In this document: piece by piece, positions 1-10,159 of the stretch
Layout of the letters: each line of letters starts with the position of its first letter
How positions within the stretch are numbered: the first letter of the stretch is position 1
From: Lyophyllum atratum
Lineage: Eukaryota; Basidiomycota; Agaricomycetes; Agaricales; Lyophyllaceae
Direction of reading: 5' to 3'
Length of the DNA stretch: 24,030 bases
Assembly (NCBI GenBank): GCA_014905825.1
Contig: JACGCN010000137.1
Location: forward strand, 1-24,030
Program-made: the position numbers and the translations under genes
The notes under the pieces: model-generated
Told to the model about the DNA's origin: nothing
Databases searched by the model: none
Seen by the model: only the letters and a program-made list of their open reading frames with translations

Positions 1-974
1 CTGTGATAATCAAATCGCCACATACTCCCTCATTTGAGAAAGGGATACCCGAGCTCCTAGCCTCTGAAGGTGATTCACCTGACGAGACGCCATCCGGCAG
101 CCCTACGACTCCTCCAAATGATCTTGGTGCCCCTCCAGCTTACACCGGATCAATACGTTCAAGTCGACGTGCATCATATTCGGCTAGAATGTCTGCTAAC
201 GGTGCCGGGACGGTCTTAAGAGAGGTGGACATCGGCAGTGGGGTGGACACAATACGACCTGTCAAGAAAGTCGATCCTGTTGGATCATTGCGGCTCTCTG
301 CTGAGTTGTGGGGAGCATGCGGCGGGAAGGGAGCGGGACCTCACCGACGTCAACAGCAACTCACAGACGGGGAGTGAGCGAGGTTGCGAAAGCAGGAAGG
401 CTGTGTGTTGATGAAGTTGTGCTCCTATCCTAAAGAATGTTAGTAAAATTTCGTCGTTGTTTTTATGTGCTGATCCTCTCATACAGGCAATTCGGGATGA
501 CATGGACGCGCGCGAGATCGAATCACTTAGTATGCTGTCTAGGGGCTTCCTTGAACTCAAGGAAGCGAATCCCGAACTCGCCTACAACGTATTCTCGACA
601 TCCTGTCAGGAATAAATGAGTAGGTCTCCCTCAACATTACTGAAATTCTGCTAACCATTCTCACCCTTTAGAAATCAGGCTATCCGCAAACATGTCCAGA
701 CCACCCGTAGCCTCTTCCCCGCACAAGCGAATAATTCGCAAGAGCGAGATGGACTGCTCGGGGGCTTGTCGTGACTGAGGTGCAAGAGGACATCTCTGGG
801 CTTCCGTCGACTTCAAATCCAGGGCGCGCAGTATCGCCCTCCTCCGCATCGATCGCCTCCGTCAAGAGTGACGATTCTACTACGGCTACACCGGCAAAGA
901 AGTCACCAATCGCCGAACTCCTGTACTTACGATGGCTGGAAGGACTGAAGATCAAGTGGCCGAGCTTGATGTGA
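1..974 (+). CDS. 3' end of a probable Ste20/GCK-family protein kinase (C-terminal tail only, frame broken)
   Basis: The gene is open from the left edge (the first in-frame codon at 3 is GTG, not a start) and ends at TGA 972-974. I infer exons to 438, 487-619 and 672-974, with introns 439-486 and 620-671. The visible part is the tail after the kinase domain: a Ser/Pro-rich linker, then a helical segment containing AREIESLSMLSRG, KEANPELAYNV and AIRKHVQTTRSLFP, then a Ser/Thr-rich stretch ending LKIKWPSLM. I recall this kind of tail from basidiomycete germinal-centre (Sid1/Kic1-like) kinases acting in septation and morphogenesis, but no catalytic residue lies in the window, so the call rests on the tail alone. 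Four apparent one-base losses break the frame near 308, 425, 594 and 768. Restoring them joins EL-VGSMRR, VVL-PILKN, VF-LDILSG and GGL-VVTEV. No stop remains after correction. Confidence 0.5.
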
Positions 975-1595
975 ACTGCCCCGCGAAAACACAGAATCCT
1001 GTTCATCCTCATTCGTCTCTTCGTATCATACCTCAACCGTCGTCTACGTCCACCGCGCCCTTTGCTCAGCCCCCCGAAATATTAATGGTTATCTAACAAG
1101 ACTCGTAGCTTTTTTATTTGGCGTCGCCCCATAACCTTTCTCGCGTGCACTTGTACATTTTTCACCGTGCATATACCCCGTCATTATGACCCCTCACGAC
1201 ACTGTTATGGCAAACTAATACCTACAACGACCCCCTCCACGATCACGACCCGTATATACGCCACATACCCCTTTCGCTTTGCTCTGGTGATCTCCCTCTT
1301 TATGTTGTTGCACACTGACCACTTATCTTTATCTCCACGGCGGATACTACTGGCGGTATCCCACTGCACACACCTTAAATAGCACATGCATAAGGTGATT
1401 CTCGTGAATATGTTTGCGACAAAAATGAACACAAGAAAACACAAAAATTTAAAATGTGCATTGTTCTTGACGTAGTTTAATGTGTTACGTGTAGAAAAGC
1501 GTACGAAATCAAGTTGGGGATGTTACGGATAGACCTATGCTCAACACGGGACTGATACAAAATTTGAAGGACCTTTGGGACGTAGTGAAGCGTAT
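975..1595. other. Intergenic, convergent 3' ends
   Basis: This 620 bp stretch lies between the 3' ends of the kinase-like gene (+) and the secreted-protein gene (-). It should hold both 3' UTRs. The short ORFs on either strand have no recognisable product and no splice-linked continuation. It is AT-richer than its flanks, with A-runs near 1430-1455. I see no RNA gene or repeat. Confidence 0.6.
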
Positions 1596-3040
1596 TTAAC
1601 ACGCTTTGGCGATTTTATATTGACCAGCAAAGTACCACCACCCAGACCAATCGATGTCGTTGCCGATCAGCTTGATTCTAACTTTGTGCTGACCAGCAGG
1701 AATGCGGAACGTTCCATCTAAGCGAAGATTTAGCAGTTATTCTGACCCCCCAGCAGAAGCGTGCTTACGAGCCCATCCCTTTGCAATACAGGCGTCAGCG
1801 TCAAGCCCACAGTGCTTGGAACGCTCGGTAGCAACGTCGCTGGTCTTGCCGACAGAAACGCCGTCCACGAAGACCTCGTAGCGTTCGGTTTTATTCTAGC
1901 AAGTGGCAGTCTAAAGTTAGCTTGGATAGACCCTCAAAACTCAGCACCCGTAGGGGTCGTCGCACCTGGTCATCTGGCATGAAAAATCAATGTACTGTTA
2001 TAAATTATGCGTCTAAGAATGGTACTTACCGTAACAGTGATGTCAGTTGGATAGTCGTAGTTCACGTCAAATTGATGATCGCTAGACTTCCACTCCGCCT
2101 TCCAGCGCGAGAATTTGGTCCAAGGCTTCATCACAGTGGCCGTGCAAGGAGTCTTCGGAGGTTCGGGAGACGCCGTCGGTGGTGAAGCAGAAATAACTTG
2201 TGACGGAGGGTTTGGGTTTGCAGAGACCGTTACCGTCGCAGTGGCGGTCACTGTGGCAGTCACCGCAGGAGGGCAAGTGAGATCGAAACCTGCACCTTGG
2301 TGGATAGAGCCACCGCTCGACCCAGTTATCTGGGTAACCAACACAGAACTACCGCGGCGTTGCGATTTCGTAGGAGATATCCCAGATGAATCCAGCAGAG
2401 ACACTTGGGTGAGCCGGACGGATAGTGATGATGCTGCTAACCGACAGGGAGGGGCACGACTGCTATAGAACCTGCCCCAGTGGAGCTGGGCTGCGTCTGG
2501 GCGACGACGTTCCCATTGATGATGATCTGCAGAGTGTTGCGCAGATCTATACCAGGCGTGGTGATGATGATGTCGTGACCTTCCGAGTTAACTTGGACGT
2601 GGATGGACGCCGTTGGAACATTGGTCGATCCCGGTTTCACGATGGTGAGATGAGACTGGTGTGAAGTGGAATCGAGAGGTCGAACGACGTTGATGGGAAC
2701 CTGGATATGGCCATGGATGGCAATAGCAGGGCGAAGAGTGACGAAGTTGCTTCCCTCCAGGTACTGTAACATACCCACCGACGACGGCAGTGGTGAGCTG
2801 ACCGTTGACGAGAATATTGAATCCTGGAGGGACTTGCACCTGGACGCTGGTCGAGGATCCCACAGGGAAGCTAAACTCAGGCTTCTCGGGAGACAGAGAC
2901 CCAGAAATGATGGTGATTATACCCGTAGGCGGCTTGGTTGGTGCAGGGCAGATGCACCCTTGGGCAATGCAGCCTTCGAGTGTCTGAGCGGCAGTGAGCT
3001 GTGCGAGCAGGAGTAATGGGGTGAAATGTGTCCAACGCAT
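1596..3040 (-). CDS. Secreted protein of unknown function with a C-terminal GWW/YEVFVDG domain (frame broken)
   Basis: I do not recognise the family. The product starts at 3040 with a signal peptide (MRWTHFTPLLLLAQLTAAQT), then a short Cys segment (GCIAQGCICP), a beta-rich Val/Thr/Ile middle (IITIISGSLSP, VQVQVPPGFNILVNG, IIINGNVV), a Thr/Val low-complexity linker (TATVTVSANPNPP), and a C-terminal domain of about 110 residues with WKAEWKSSD, YEVFVDGVSVG, HCGLDADACIAKGW, FRIPAGQHKVRIKL and DWSGWWYFAGQY. Inferred exons are 2030-3040, 1948-1973 (26 nt), 1769-1910 and 1596-1717. The first intron (1974-2029) and the last (1718-1768) are convincing; the middle one (1911-1947, 37 nt) is doubtful. 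Three indels break the frame: an extra base at the CCC run 2753-2755, a missing base near 2441, and a missing base in the T-run 1889-1892. With these fixed the phases close and give about 433 residues. A lectin or cell-wall role is only a guess. Confidence 0.6.
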
Positions 3041-3076
3041 GTTGAACCGATGCTGGATGCAGTTCCCTGCTGCTGG

Positions 3077-3084
3077 TTTATATA
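3077..3084 (-). promoter_or_regulatory. TATA box of the secreted-protein gene
   Basis: Read on the minus strand this is TATATAAA, inside CTCTATATAAACC, about 37-44 bases before the ATG at 3040. A start site 30 bases downstream would leave a very short 5' leader. It is the only clear TATA element I noticed directly upstream of a gene start here, which fits a strongly regulated secreted-protein gene rather than a housekeeping one. Confidence 0.5.
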
Positions 3085-3921
3085 GAGGCGCGCATGAACA
3101 AATAGGTATACCCTGTGGGAGGACATATGGCTATGTTGGGCAATAGCACTTGGACGTGTCAGCTGTGGCTCCCATCCTTGCCATTCATCCTGCCAATTCC
3201 TGTCAATGTGTATCCCACAACAGTAAATGGGAGCCTGATATCGTGCGGAAGCGAGAAGCGGATGACGGGCGGGGTCTTGGAGAACGTCATGGTGTGAATG
3301 CATGTCATAGCAAGAAGACCATTCCGAGATCATTCTGCCATAGACGCGCGGAAAGACTCGCCATCCTGGGCCACGAAAACGCCTCGCTTCGTGAAACGTT
3401 CTAGCCAACCGGCCTTGACTGGCAACGCTTCAGCCACACTACTTGACTTCGTCACTGAATAAGAAACAGATCTTAGCAGTCGCAATCCTGGGGGAAATTG
3501 GAGAGAAGCAAAGTCGCTCCAAGCGCATTGCTGCTGGTTGTGCGAAGAGAAACCGAATTGGAAACCGAATAAGGTGGCGCAATCTGGGAGCATCAAAATG
3601 ATGGGTGATCCTATCACGACTGATCTTATCTCTTATCTGAGTTCCCACTTCGGTTATTCCTCTCGAGTCTCAATCTCATGTTGCCGCTTGTTCATACTTC
3701 GCGATGCTATTCAGAAACAGACTCTATAGCAGTCATAAAGCTGGTAGGACTGGGCTGTCGCCCGGCATGGCCAGCTACCTTAGATAAGGGTGCTTTTGGC
3801 AGAGAAAGCAATTCAATCCGGTTGGTACAGGTGACATCGGACATGGTAATGCTTATGACAAGTAGGTGTTTACATGACATTGACAGTTTTCGTAGCTACA
3901 ATAACATCACGGAGAGGAAGT

Positions 3922-3977
3922 AGTCCCGGGTCTGCATAGATTCAACACAATTCGCTCCTTCGATGCAGACCGGGACT
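3922..3977. repeat. Inverted repeat / potential hairpin in the gap
   Basis: The left arm (3922-3937, AGTCCCGGGTCTGCAT) is the reverse complement of the right arm (3963-3977, ATGCAGACCGGGACT) except for one extra G in the left GGG run. The loop is 25 bases. It would form a GC-rich stem of about 15 bp in RNA or DNA of either strand. No gene product is recognised around it. Confidence 0.6.
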
Positions 3978-5444
3978 TTGCAAATGCCTGAGTGAATCCC
4001 TGGCTTCCTCGGCAGCATTGGGGAATTCAGGCGCGACCCATCGGTTTGTCGGATTCGGCAAGCAATGCCCGGCGCCAAGCATGTGAACGCTCTTTGCATC
4101 GACCTACATAATGGGTGACTTCCCGTAAGGATCTGGAAACGATTTAGAATGTAGAAATCGTAGAAATGCCCATCAGCCGGGATGCCGGGGCCCAAATAGG
4201 TCGAATATGATGGCGAAAGTCGAAAGTTGGGCTCTTCAGACTTCATCGTCGTCAAGGAGCTAATTTTAGTCATTTGAATCTACAGAGGCATCCCGACCCC
4301 TCTGCAGCCCTCAAAAACATCCTCCAGAACTCGCTTATCATCGCCTACCTTCGTCTATCACTCGAATATTGACCGTTTCCCCGATCCCCCGTATGGCGGA
4401 TCTTAAATTTCAGTCCAAATGGTTGAGCCACAGCTTTCTAGATCTGAAGTTTTGTGTCTTACGGTTTGACGACCCATCCTCCAGATTTTTTCGACGACCC
4501 TTCGTTACAAGTTTAGAAATCCTAGATCACTCTAGATCCTTACGGGAAGTCACCCAATACTTCGCGAAAATATTGGGACGCCATTCGCGTTCCCAAAGGT
4601 TACTCCTGGTTGGAAGTTCTCGTGTTCGTGTATACCTGCTCAGCTCTTCAGAACACTTTTTTAGCGCTCTGCTAACAACATCCTAGTATGCCATCAACAT
4701 TTTCACTACAAGCCTCCCAGTCCAATGACCTGCGCCAAGCTTCACTGGATTCGGACTGCGTCCCTTACCCATCCGTATTCTACACATCTCTGTGTCCATG
4801 TATACGCCATGTACAATCTTTCCGAGTCTCCGACGACTCTCCAATCCCTGGACCGAATGACGATGATTAATTGGCCTCCTTCTTTCAACGCTTCACTGTG
4901 GTTCTTAGTATCGATAGCATCGCACCGGTCTATCGACATAGACAAAAGTCAAATACCACAAGTCAATATCGGTGAAGCCATAGAGATTGGAGTAGGAAAG
5001 TGTGAAACAGTGAATAGCCATCCTGAATGTGTGTTTCAGCCTCAACGCCAAGCGCGCAAAAGACAATGTTATATGATTCATCATGATCTATGTAAGTGCT
5101 CGTAACAAACGAATGTGGGAATATCAGAGAACGTGGAGAGCTGGTACTAGGGACATACATTATTCGATGGTAGTGGTAGATAGATTAGTCGTAGGGGATG
5201 GATAGTCCGTAATGGTGGCAGAATATATGCAGCAATGGTAGCAGTATAAACAAGGCGGAAAAGAAGTTGAAACCAATGTCCACCCAAATGTCCCAAGAAT
5301 GATGTGATGTGAACACGAGATGTGAAAATGTCCCAGTGTGTCGCATATTGCGTATAACGTAACACACACGCAGTCGAGGATTTTGAGATCTGGTAGGTGA
5401 TAGTCCACAGTCCGATGTTGACAACGTCCTTCTAAACAATTGGG

Positions 5445-7173
5445 TTATGTCAGAATCGAGAAAAACGCCATCATGGCTGGGGCGCAGAAAGACAGAATAT
5501 AGGTCAGGGCCCGCGAGACGTCACAAGGTAGAAGCGCAGAAGCCGCGTTCGAGGTCTGCGACGACTGAAGCGTGTTGCCAGTGGTCGTCGCAGAGGTCGT
5601 CGTTGTCCGAGCGCTGGTGGAAAAAAAGTGCGGCATGAGTAATTAAATAGGTGGATGCCAAGCAATGTGGAAGAGAACTGACCTCTGGCTTGTTGAGGTC
5701 TGACCAGCAGTGGTTGGATTCTGTGGAGGAATCGACTGTGGCGCGGAGCCCCCAATGAGGCCTGCGAATGAGACCGGCGAATTTGAATCCTTGGAGTTCT
5801 GATACGTGGAGTTACCGACGAGACGAGCAAGGGAGCCGGTGCCCCACCCATTAGGCTTAATCAAGGGGTAGTTATCGATGAAGGCTTGCACAGATTGATC
5901 ACTGATTTCATGTTCCAGGGTCATTATACCAGGAGATTTAGAAGCTATGGCAATGAATCGTATTGTGGCCACTGAGCAAGCGAGAAAGAGGGACGTACGC
6001 GCTGTGACCCATTTGGCGAAGGAGCTTGCAATTGCCTGCGGGGTGGTAGCTCCCGTTGTCAGGCCCCAGTCCTCGGTACTGTCGAAGCGTGGTCATTTTT
6101 CATTGAGAGGCGGGGGGGAAGAGGGAGGCTTACTCGTCATTCCAAATCACGGTCTGCATACCAAAGACCTGATTCACGATGATGATTACAAGGTAAAATA
6201 GGTAGTAAGAGTGATCGTTTACCTCAAGCGCTATGGCGCGCACCCTGGTGTCCGAGTCCCCATAGGGGGGCCTCCAGTACTTGGGTATGCGGCCGCCCGT
6301 CGAGTTCCTAATTAGCTCCGCAGTCCAGCCAAGCTGTTAAACAATGGTTCATGAGAAAGCTGGGTCCTCAAATTGACTGAGCAACTTACCTGTCCCAAAA
6401 CCTCAAGATTGGTGAGTGTAGTCATGTACGGATGTGTCCACGTGTGGACAGCAATATCGTGGCCGGAATTATAGATATCTAAAAATATCTGCGGGTTCTG
6501 CAGGATGTTTTACGCCGATCATGAAGTGTGTCGCAGTCTCGTTATTGGCATTTAAGAACTGCAGAAGCTTGGGCGACACCTGAAGATCAGGGGGATCAAT
6601 TTGTAAAGATCGCTCTTACTCGAGGTAGGTAGAACATACGGGTGTAGGTCCGTCATCGAAGGATATCGCGAAGAATCCATCTGGGGCGTCCCAGATATCG
6701 CCCGGGATCCTGCACTTGTAGGTCGCAGAGCAAACCTCCGGCCCGTTCGGATTGGTACCTGCAGGATACACAGGGTTTACGCCAGGTGTGCCCGAAGACT
6801 GCGGGATGTTCGGAATTTTCCCAGCGGCGACAGCGGAGTTCAGGGCGGCTACCCATTGCGGGGGGAGCTGAGAGACGTCTGGTGAGGAGATGGGGAAGGG
6901 ACTTGACCATGCTGGATTAAGAGGCGAAGAAAATGAGACTTGACTAGTTTTAAAGAGAGGGCGAGGCTTACTGGGTGTGCCGACAGCAGGATAGTTTGTG
7001 CCATCGGTGGGCCCGCGCTTGAAGAGTGCATGGGCTGGATGGTCTCTGGGCTGGTACCAGGCACTTGGAAGACGTTTAGAGACACCATGAAACTCGTCGT
7101 TATGATCATGAATGGGAGGAACAAGTGCAGCGTGCACAGCTGGCAGCGCCACGAGGAAAAAGGACCACAACAT
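5445..7173 (-). CDS. Chitin deacetylase, carbohydrate esterase family 4, GPI-anchor type
   Basis: This enzyme removes acetyl groups from chitin to give chitosan in the cell wall. Eight exons: 6972-7173, 6640-6911, 6390-6579, 6223-6333, 6134-6168, 5999-6078, 5683-5944, 5445-5613; corrected length 439 residues. All five CE4 motifs are present in order: FDDGP (152-156; catalytic base and metal Asp), HTWTH (203-207; metal histidines), RPPYGD (242-247), DW (273-274) and LEHE (306-309; catalytic His). The N-terminus is a signal peptide ([16 protein letters not shown]), followed by dibasic sites SKR and FKRG that suggest Kex2-type processing. The C-terminus is Ser/Thr-rich and ends in a hydrophobic tail ([20 protein letters not shown]), as in GPI-anchored basidiomycete deacetylases. 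One break: an extra base in the four-T run 6508-6511 (plus strand), just before HTWTH; without it the frame reads IGVNILQNPQ. It is otherwise intact and complete. Confidence 0.93.
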
Positions 7174-7558
7174 GGAAGGAGAAACGGCGGAGGGGAAGAC
7201 AAGGGAGGCCGAGTTTAATGGAAGACAAGACGGGGAATGGCACCCGCCTGGTCGGTCGTACTTATGGGTGGCACAAGGGCCACGACCCAGGGCTGTATCT
7301 GAGCCATATGTATCTCAGAAATTGCCACTCGGCACCTTGTTGGCTGTGCTATGTTTAGCCCGCGTATGCCTCCTTCGAGCCCGATCACAACACTTTATGT
7401 TTCAACTTTATGTATTACGCACACAACCTGATCGAGCAACACCTCCATCAATGGTAGCGGCGTACTTACGCCGTCACCGTAGACCATATCCGGAGCAACT
7501 CCGGGCTGATAGATGTCATCTGATAAGCATTGGGCTAAATACATCATGTCCGCTCCGT
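7174..7558. other. Intergenic: deacetylase promoter and TFIIF alpha 3' UTR
   Basis: This 385 bp stretch separates two minus-strand genes. It holds the 3' UTR of TFIIF alpha (right) and the promoter of the chitin deacetylase (left). I see no TATA box near the deacetylase start. The long plus-strand frame that crosses it (7112-7819) is a shadow of the two genes. Confidence 0.6.
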
Positions 7559-9762
7559 TTAACCGACAGTAGTGGGCGATGGTGCACCCGAGCCTCCTTC
7601 CTGATACTTCTTCCTCAAAACCAACACGCCGCCTTTCAGTTGCGCCACCTCCCGCACCAGGCCCGAGAACTCCGTCTTCTTGTCGCCGTCTGTCAGATAC
7701 GGCGTGAAATGGTGGATGCACTCCCTAGTCGTCGCACTCGGCCTACTTGCCAACCACTCAATCAACATCACCTTCAGTTGCTCAGCGGGTACATTGACAG
7801 ACGGAGCGCCCGGCGCTAGAGCTTTTCGCTTTTTCGGCTTCGGCGCTACGCCATTAACCCCATTGGTGGCTGGTATTCCGTTTCCGAGGTCGTCTGCTTT
7901 GCGTTTATTATTAGACTTCATCGCTGTAGGACTCGCTGCCCGGCTCCCGGTCGTCCCTGCAACTGGGCTCGTCGCGCGACTGATCGTCACAGGACTTGTG
8001 GCTCGGCTGCCTAGAGGACTATTTCCGCGGCTCATGTTGATAGACTTGAGTTTCGGCGCCTTCGGGCTCGTAGCACGCTTCGCGACTATCGAGTGCCCAC
8101 CAAGGGCTGGAGAGGCCGCAGGAGAGGTTGCGCGGGAATCTGTGCCCGACGGGGGACGAGGAGCCCCTGGTTTGGGTGGTTGTGAGGAGGACCGTGATTC
8201 CACTTGTTGTGGTTGCTGTTGGATTGCAGGTTCCGTGGAAACTACAGGAACTTCTTCCTCTTCCTCTTCGGCCTAATCAGATTCTGGTTAGAATAGATGA
8301 TGTACGCCGTGGTAGAAGTAAGACTTGCCGAGCTGGCATATGGATTTTCTTCCTCCTCACTCTCATATGCATCATTACCTTCCCGATTTCGAATGAGCTT
8401 CTGCATCGCCTTTGCCTGCTTGCTCATGCCAGGAAGTTCTTCCTCGTCTGATTCGTCGACGCCCGCTTCTCGAAGCTTATTAGCGGCCTTATATTCCCGC
8501 TTGAGTCGTTCCTGAAGAAATGTTATGTTCAGTAATGATAATGGAGGAAAGTGACTGCGTTCTAACCTCAAGCTCTTTCGCCTCCTCGTCGTTCTCATCA
8601 ACATCCATTTGCTCTTCATCATCAGCGAAGTCTTCCTCGTAGAGTTGTTCATCCATGTCTCCCTCACCGCCCATCTCCTTCTCTCGCCGTCTTTTCACAT
8701 CCCCCTCCTCGTCCTCGTCAAAGAGTCCACTCGTCCCACTATCCACCGTCTTGAGCTTGCGCCCGCCAGGCCCTAAGCTTTGTTCGGAACTGTGAACAAG
8801 TCCGCCAGCAACTGAGCGACCCTCGGCCTCCGCTTTGAACATAGCAGCGGTCGCGGCAGACGGACCCTTCCCGTTTCGGCTTGCAAGCCACGCTTGAGGA
8901 TCTCGTTTTTGACTCTGGGTATACTATTCAGATTGTCATTAGCACCCACTGTCTTTGATAGTAATAGATGTCCTGCTACCAATGTTTCCACGTTCATAGT
9001 GTCTGTGGGGAGATCGTGTTTCATTTTTTTCTGAAACTTATACCACCGGTGCGCAGGGACAAACTTGAAGACGTCGTTCGCCGCGGGCATGAAGAACGCA
9101 TGCGTCTCCGACCTCTCCACTTCCTCCATTTGGCCAATCCACATCTCCTCCTGGTTGACCGACGAGTCCTCCATAACCCATGGGTAACGCTCCTCTCTTC
9201 GAAGCTGTCGCACCTCCTCAGGTACAACGAACACCTGCCGTGTCTTCTTTTGAAACCTTTTTTTCCCAGTCATCGCGGGCCCCTTCCCCCTCCCACTGCC
9301 CGACGCCCCATCCCCTGCGTGTATCGGCCGCCCCTCTGCATCCACCATGACCATTTTCCCGTCCATTCCGATGACTGGCTTCCCGTCCGGGCCCAGCATC
9401 GGCCCCACAGCGGTGGGCACAGCATCAACGGCCTCCGTATCCCGTCTAAGCTCTTTCCTGTTCAGCTTAATGGGCGCCTGCCATCTCGATATGTCGACGG
9501 ACTTGCGGGAATCGAACTTCATGACATCGTATTTCCACCCGTTGAGCGCAGATGACATGAGCTTGAACTCCTGGTACGGGCCTTCCGGCAGCTGAAGGTC
9601 CTCTTCTTCTGGCTCTGCTGGGATGGCACCGGGCTTGGGCTTAGGCTTGAGGCCTGGCGCGGTCGTAGAAGGTTTGCGCGGGGAGGGCGACGGAGCGGGA
9701 GATTCCTTTTTCGCAGTCTTCTTGGGGTGGAAAAGCAGGGATAAAGATGCTTTGGGGGCCAT
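7559..9762 (-). CDS. TFG1: Transcription initiation factor TFIIF alpha subunit (RAP74/Tfg1)
   Basis: This is the large subunit of TFIIF, which binds RNA polymerase II with the beta subunit, places it in the preinitiation complex and helps recycle it through the CTD phosphatase Fcp1. Exons 8980-9762, 8567-8914, 8329-8511 and 7559-8272 give 675 residues with no frame break. The N-terminal dimerisation region shows YQEFKLMSS (63-71), WKYDVMKF (76-83) and, after an insert, YPWVMEDSS to FVPAHRWYKFQKK (193-246). The insert holds three G-x-DGK-like units (about 124-148). The middle is acidic and highly charged. Residues 484-553 carry six S/K-R-x-x-SP units, followed by basic NLS-like NNKRK and PKPKKRK. 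The C-terminus is the winged helix (about 601-661: LKVMLIEWLASRPS, LTDGDKKTEF, LVREVAQLKGG, LVLRKKYQ). The third intron (8273-8328) appears to use a GC donor. Confidence 0.95.
8273..8328 (-). other. GC-AG intron in TFIIF alpha
   Basis: On the minus strand the intron begins GCAAGT and ends CTGATTAG, with a CTAAC branch site about 20 bases before the acceptor. Removing its 56 bases joins NPYASS to the Glu run AEEEEEEVP in phase 0. No GT donor nearby keeps the frame open. The other TFIIF alpha introns are GT-AG. Confidence 0.75.
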
Positions 9763-10159
9763 TGTGGCGGCGCAGAATATGGTATGTGTTGGGCTACTTA
9801 GACATCAACAAAGAGACCTTTGAGCGTGGCACGGCTGCAGGAGCAGTCGTTGTAACGCACAGTCAGTAGGGAGCAACACGCAGGAGCGGGTTCGGCGAGG
9901 GTGCTAGCGGCGCTGTGGTGGATGACCACAAAGTGAAGACAAGAACAGCTTGCATTTGTCATTGTTAATCATGGCCTCACAACGAAAACACGTCACAACA
10001 AGACGCCGCCGGAGAGACATGAAGGCGAGTTATACACAATTTGAATTTATATTCTCCGAGATACTCTGTATCTACTCTCATAAAAATAAGAAAAAGTTCG
10101 CACCAGGTAATATACAACGACTCCCTATCATACCCATACAAATCGATACACAAATGTTT
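9763..10159. other. Intergenic: TFIIF alpha promoter and bHLH 3' UTR
   Basis: This 397 bp stretch lies between two minus-strand genes. Nothing else is recognisable. The plus-strand open frame 9950-10213 has no homology I know and overlaps the bHLH tail. There is no TATA box next to the TFIIF alpha start, as usual for a housekeeping gene. Confidence 0.6.

Larger units (their letters stand above)
3041..5444. other. Gene-poor gap of 2.4 kb
   Basis: No gene is supported here. Two longer open frames (4273 down to 3896 on minus, 125 codons; 4369-4686 on plus, 105 codons) have no recognisable motif, no convincing splice partners and unremarkable composition, so I treat them as chance. The right end includes the chitin deacetylase 3' UTR and the left end the secreted-protein promoter. 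The only structured element is the inverted repeat at 3922-3977; a weaker 7 bp stem lies at 4553-4577. A small secreted protein or noncoding RNA could be missed, since this sequence also carries indels. Confidence 0.5.

Noticed and set aside
3896..4273. 125-codon minus-strand open frame in the gap
   Set aside because: No known motif, no supported splice partner, and it includes the hairpin; not enough to call a gene.
4553..4577. CCCAATA / TATTGGG inverted repeat with TTCGCGAA in the loop
   Set aside because: The arms are only 7 bp, which is expected by chance in 24 kb.
4369..4686. 105-codon plus-strand open frame in the gap
   Set aside because: No motif or conserved pattern is visible and there is no clear promoter or splice continuation.
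7112..7819. 235-codon plus-strand open frame across a gene boundary
   Set aside because: It runs over the start of the deacetylase, the spacer and the end of TFIIF alpha, with no recognisable motif.
7680..8276. 198-codon plus-strand open frame
   Set aside because: It is antisense to the TFIIF alpha last exon, whose winged helix and repeats explain the openness.
8968..9555. 195-codon plus-strand open frame
   Set aside because: It is antisense to the conserved first exon of TFIIF alpha, and its sequence is the mirror of that coding bias.
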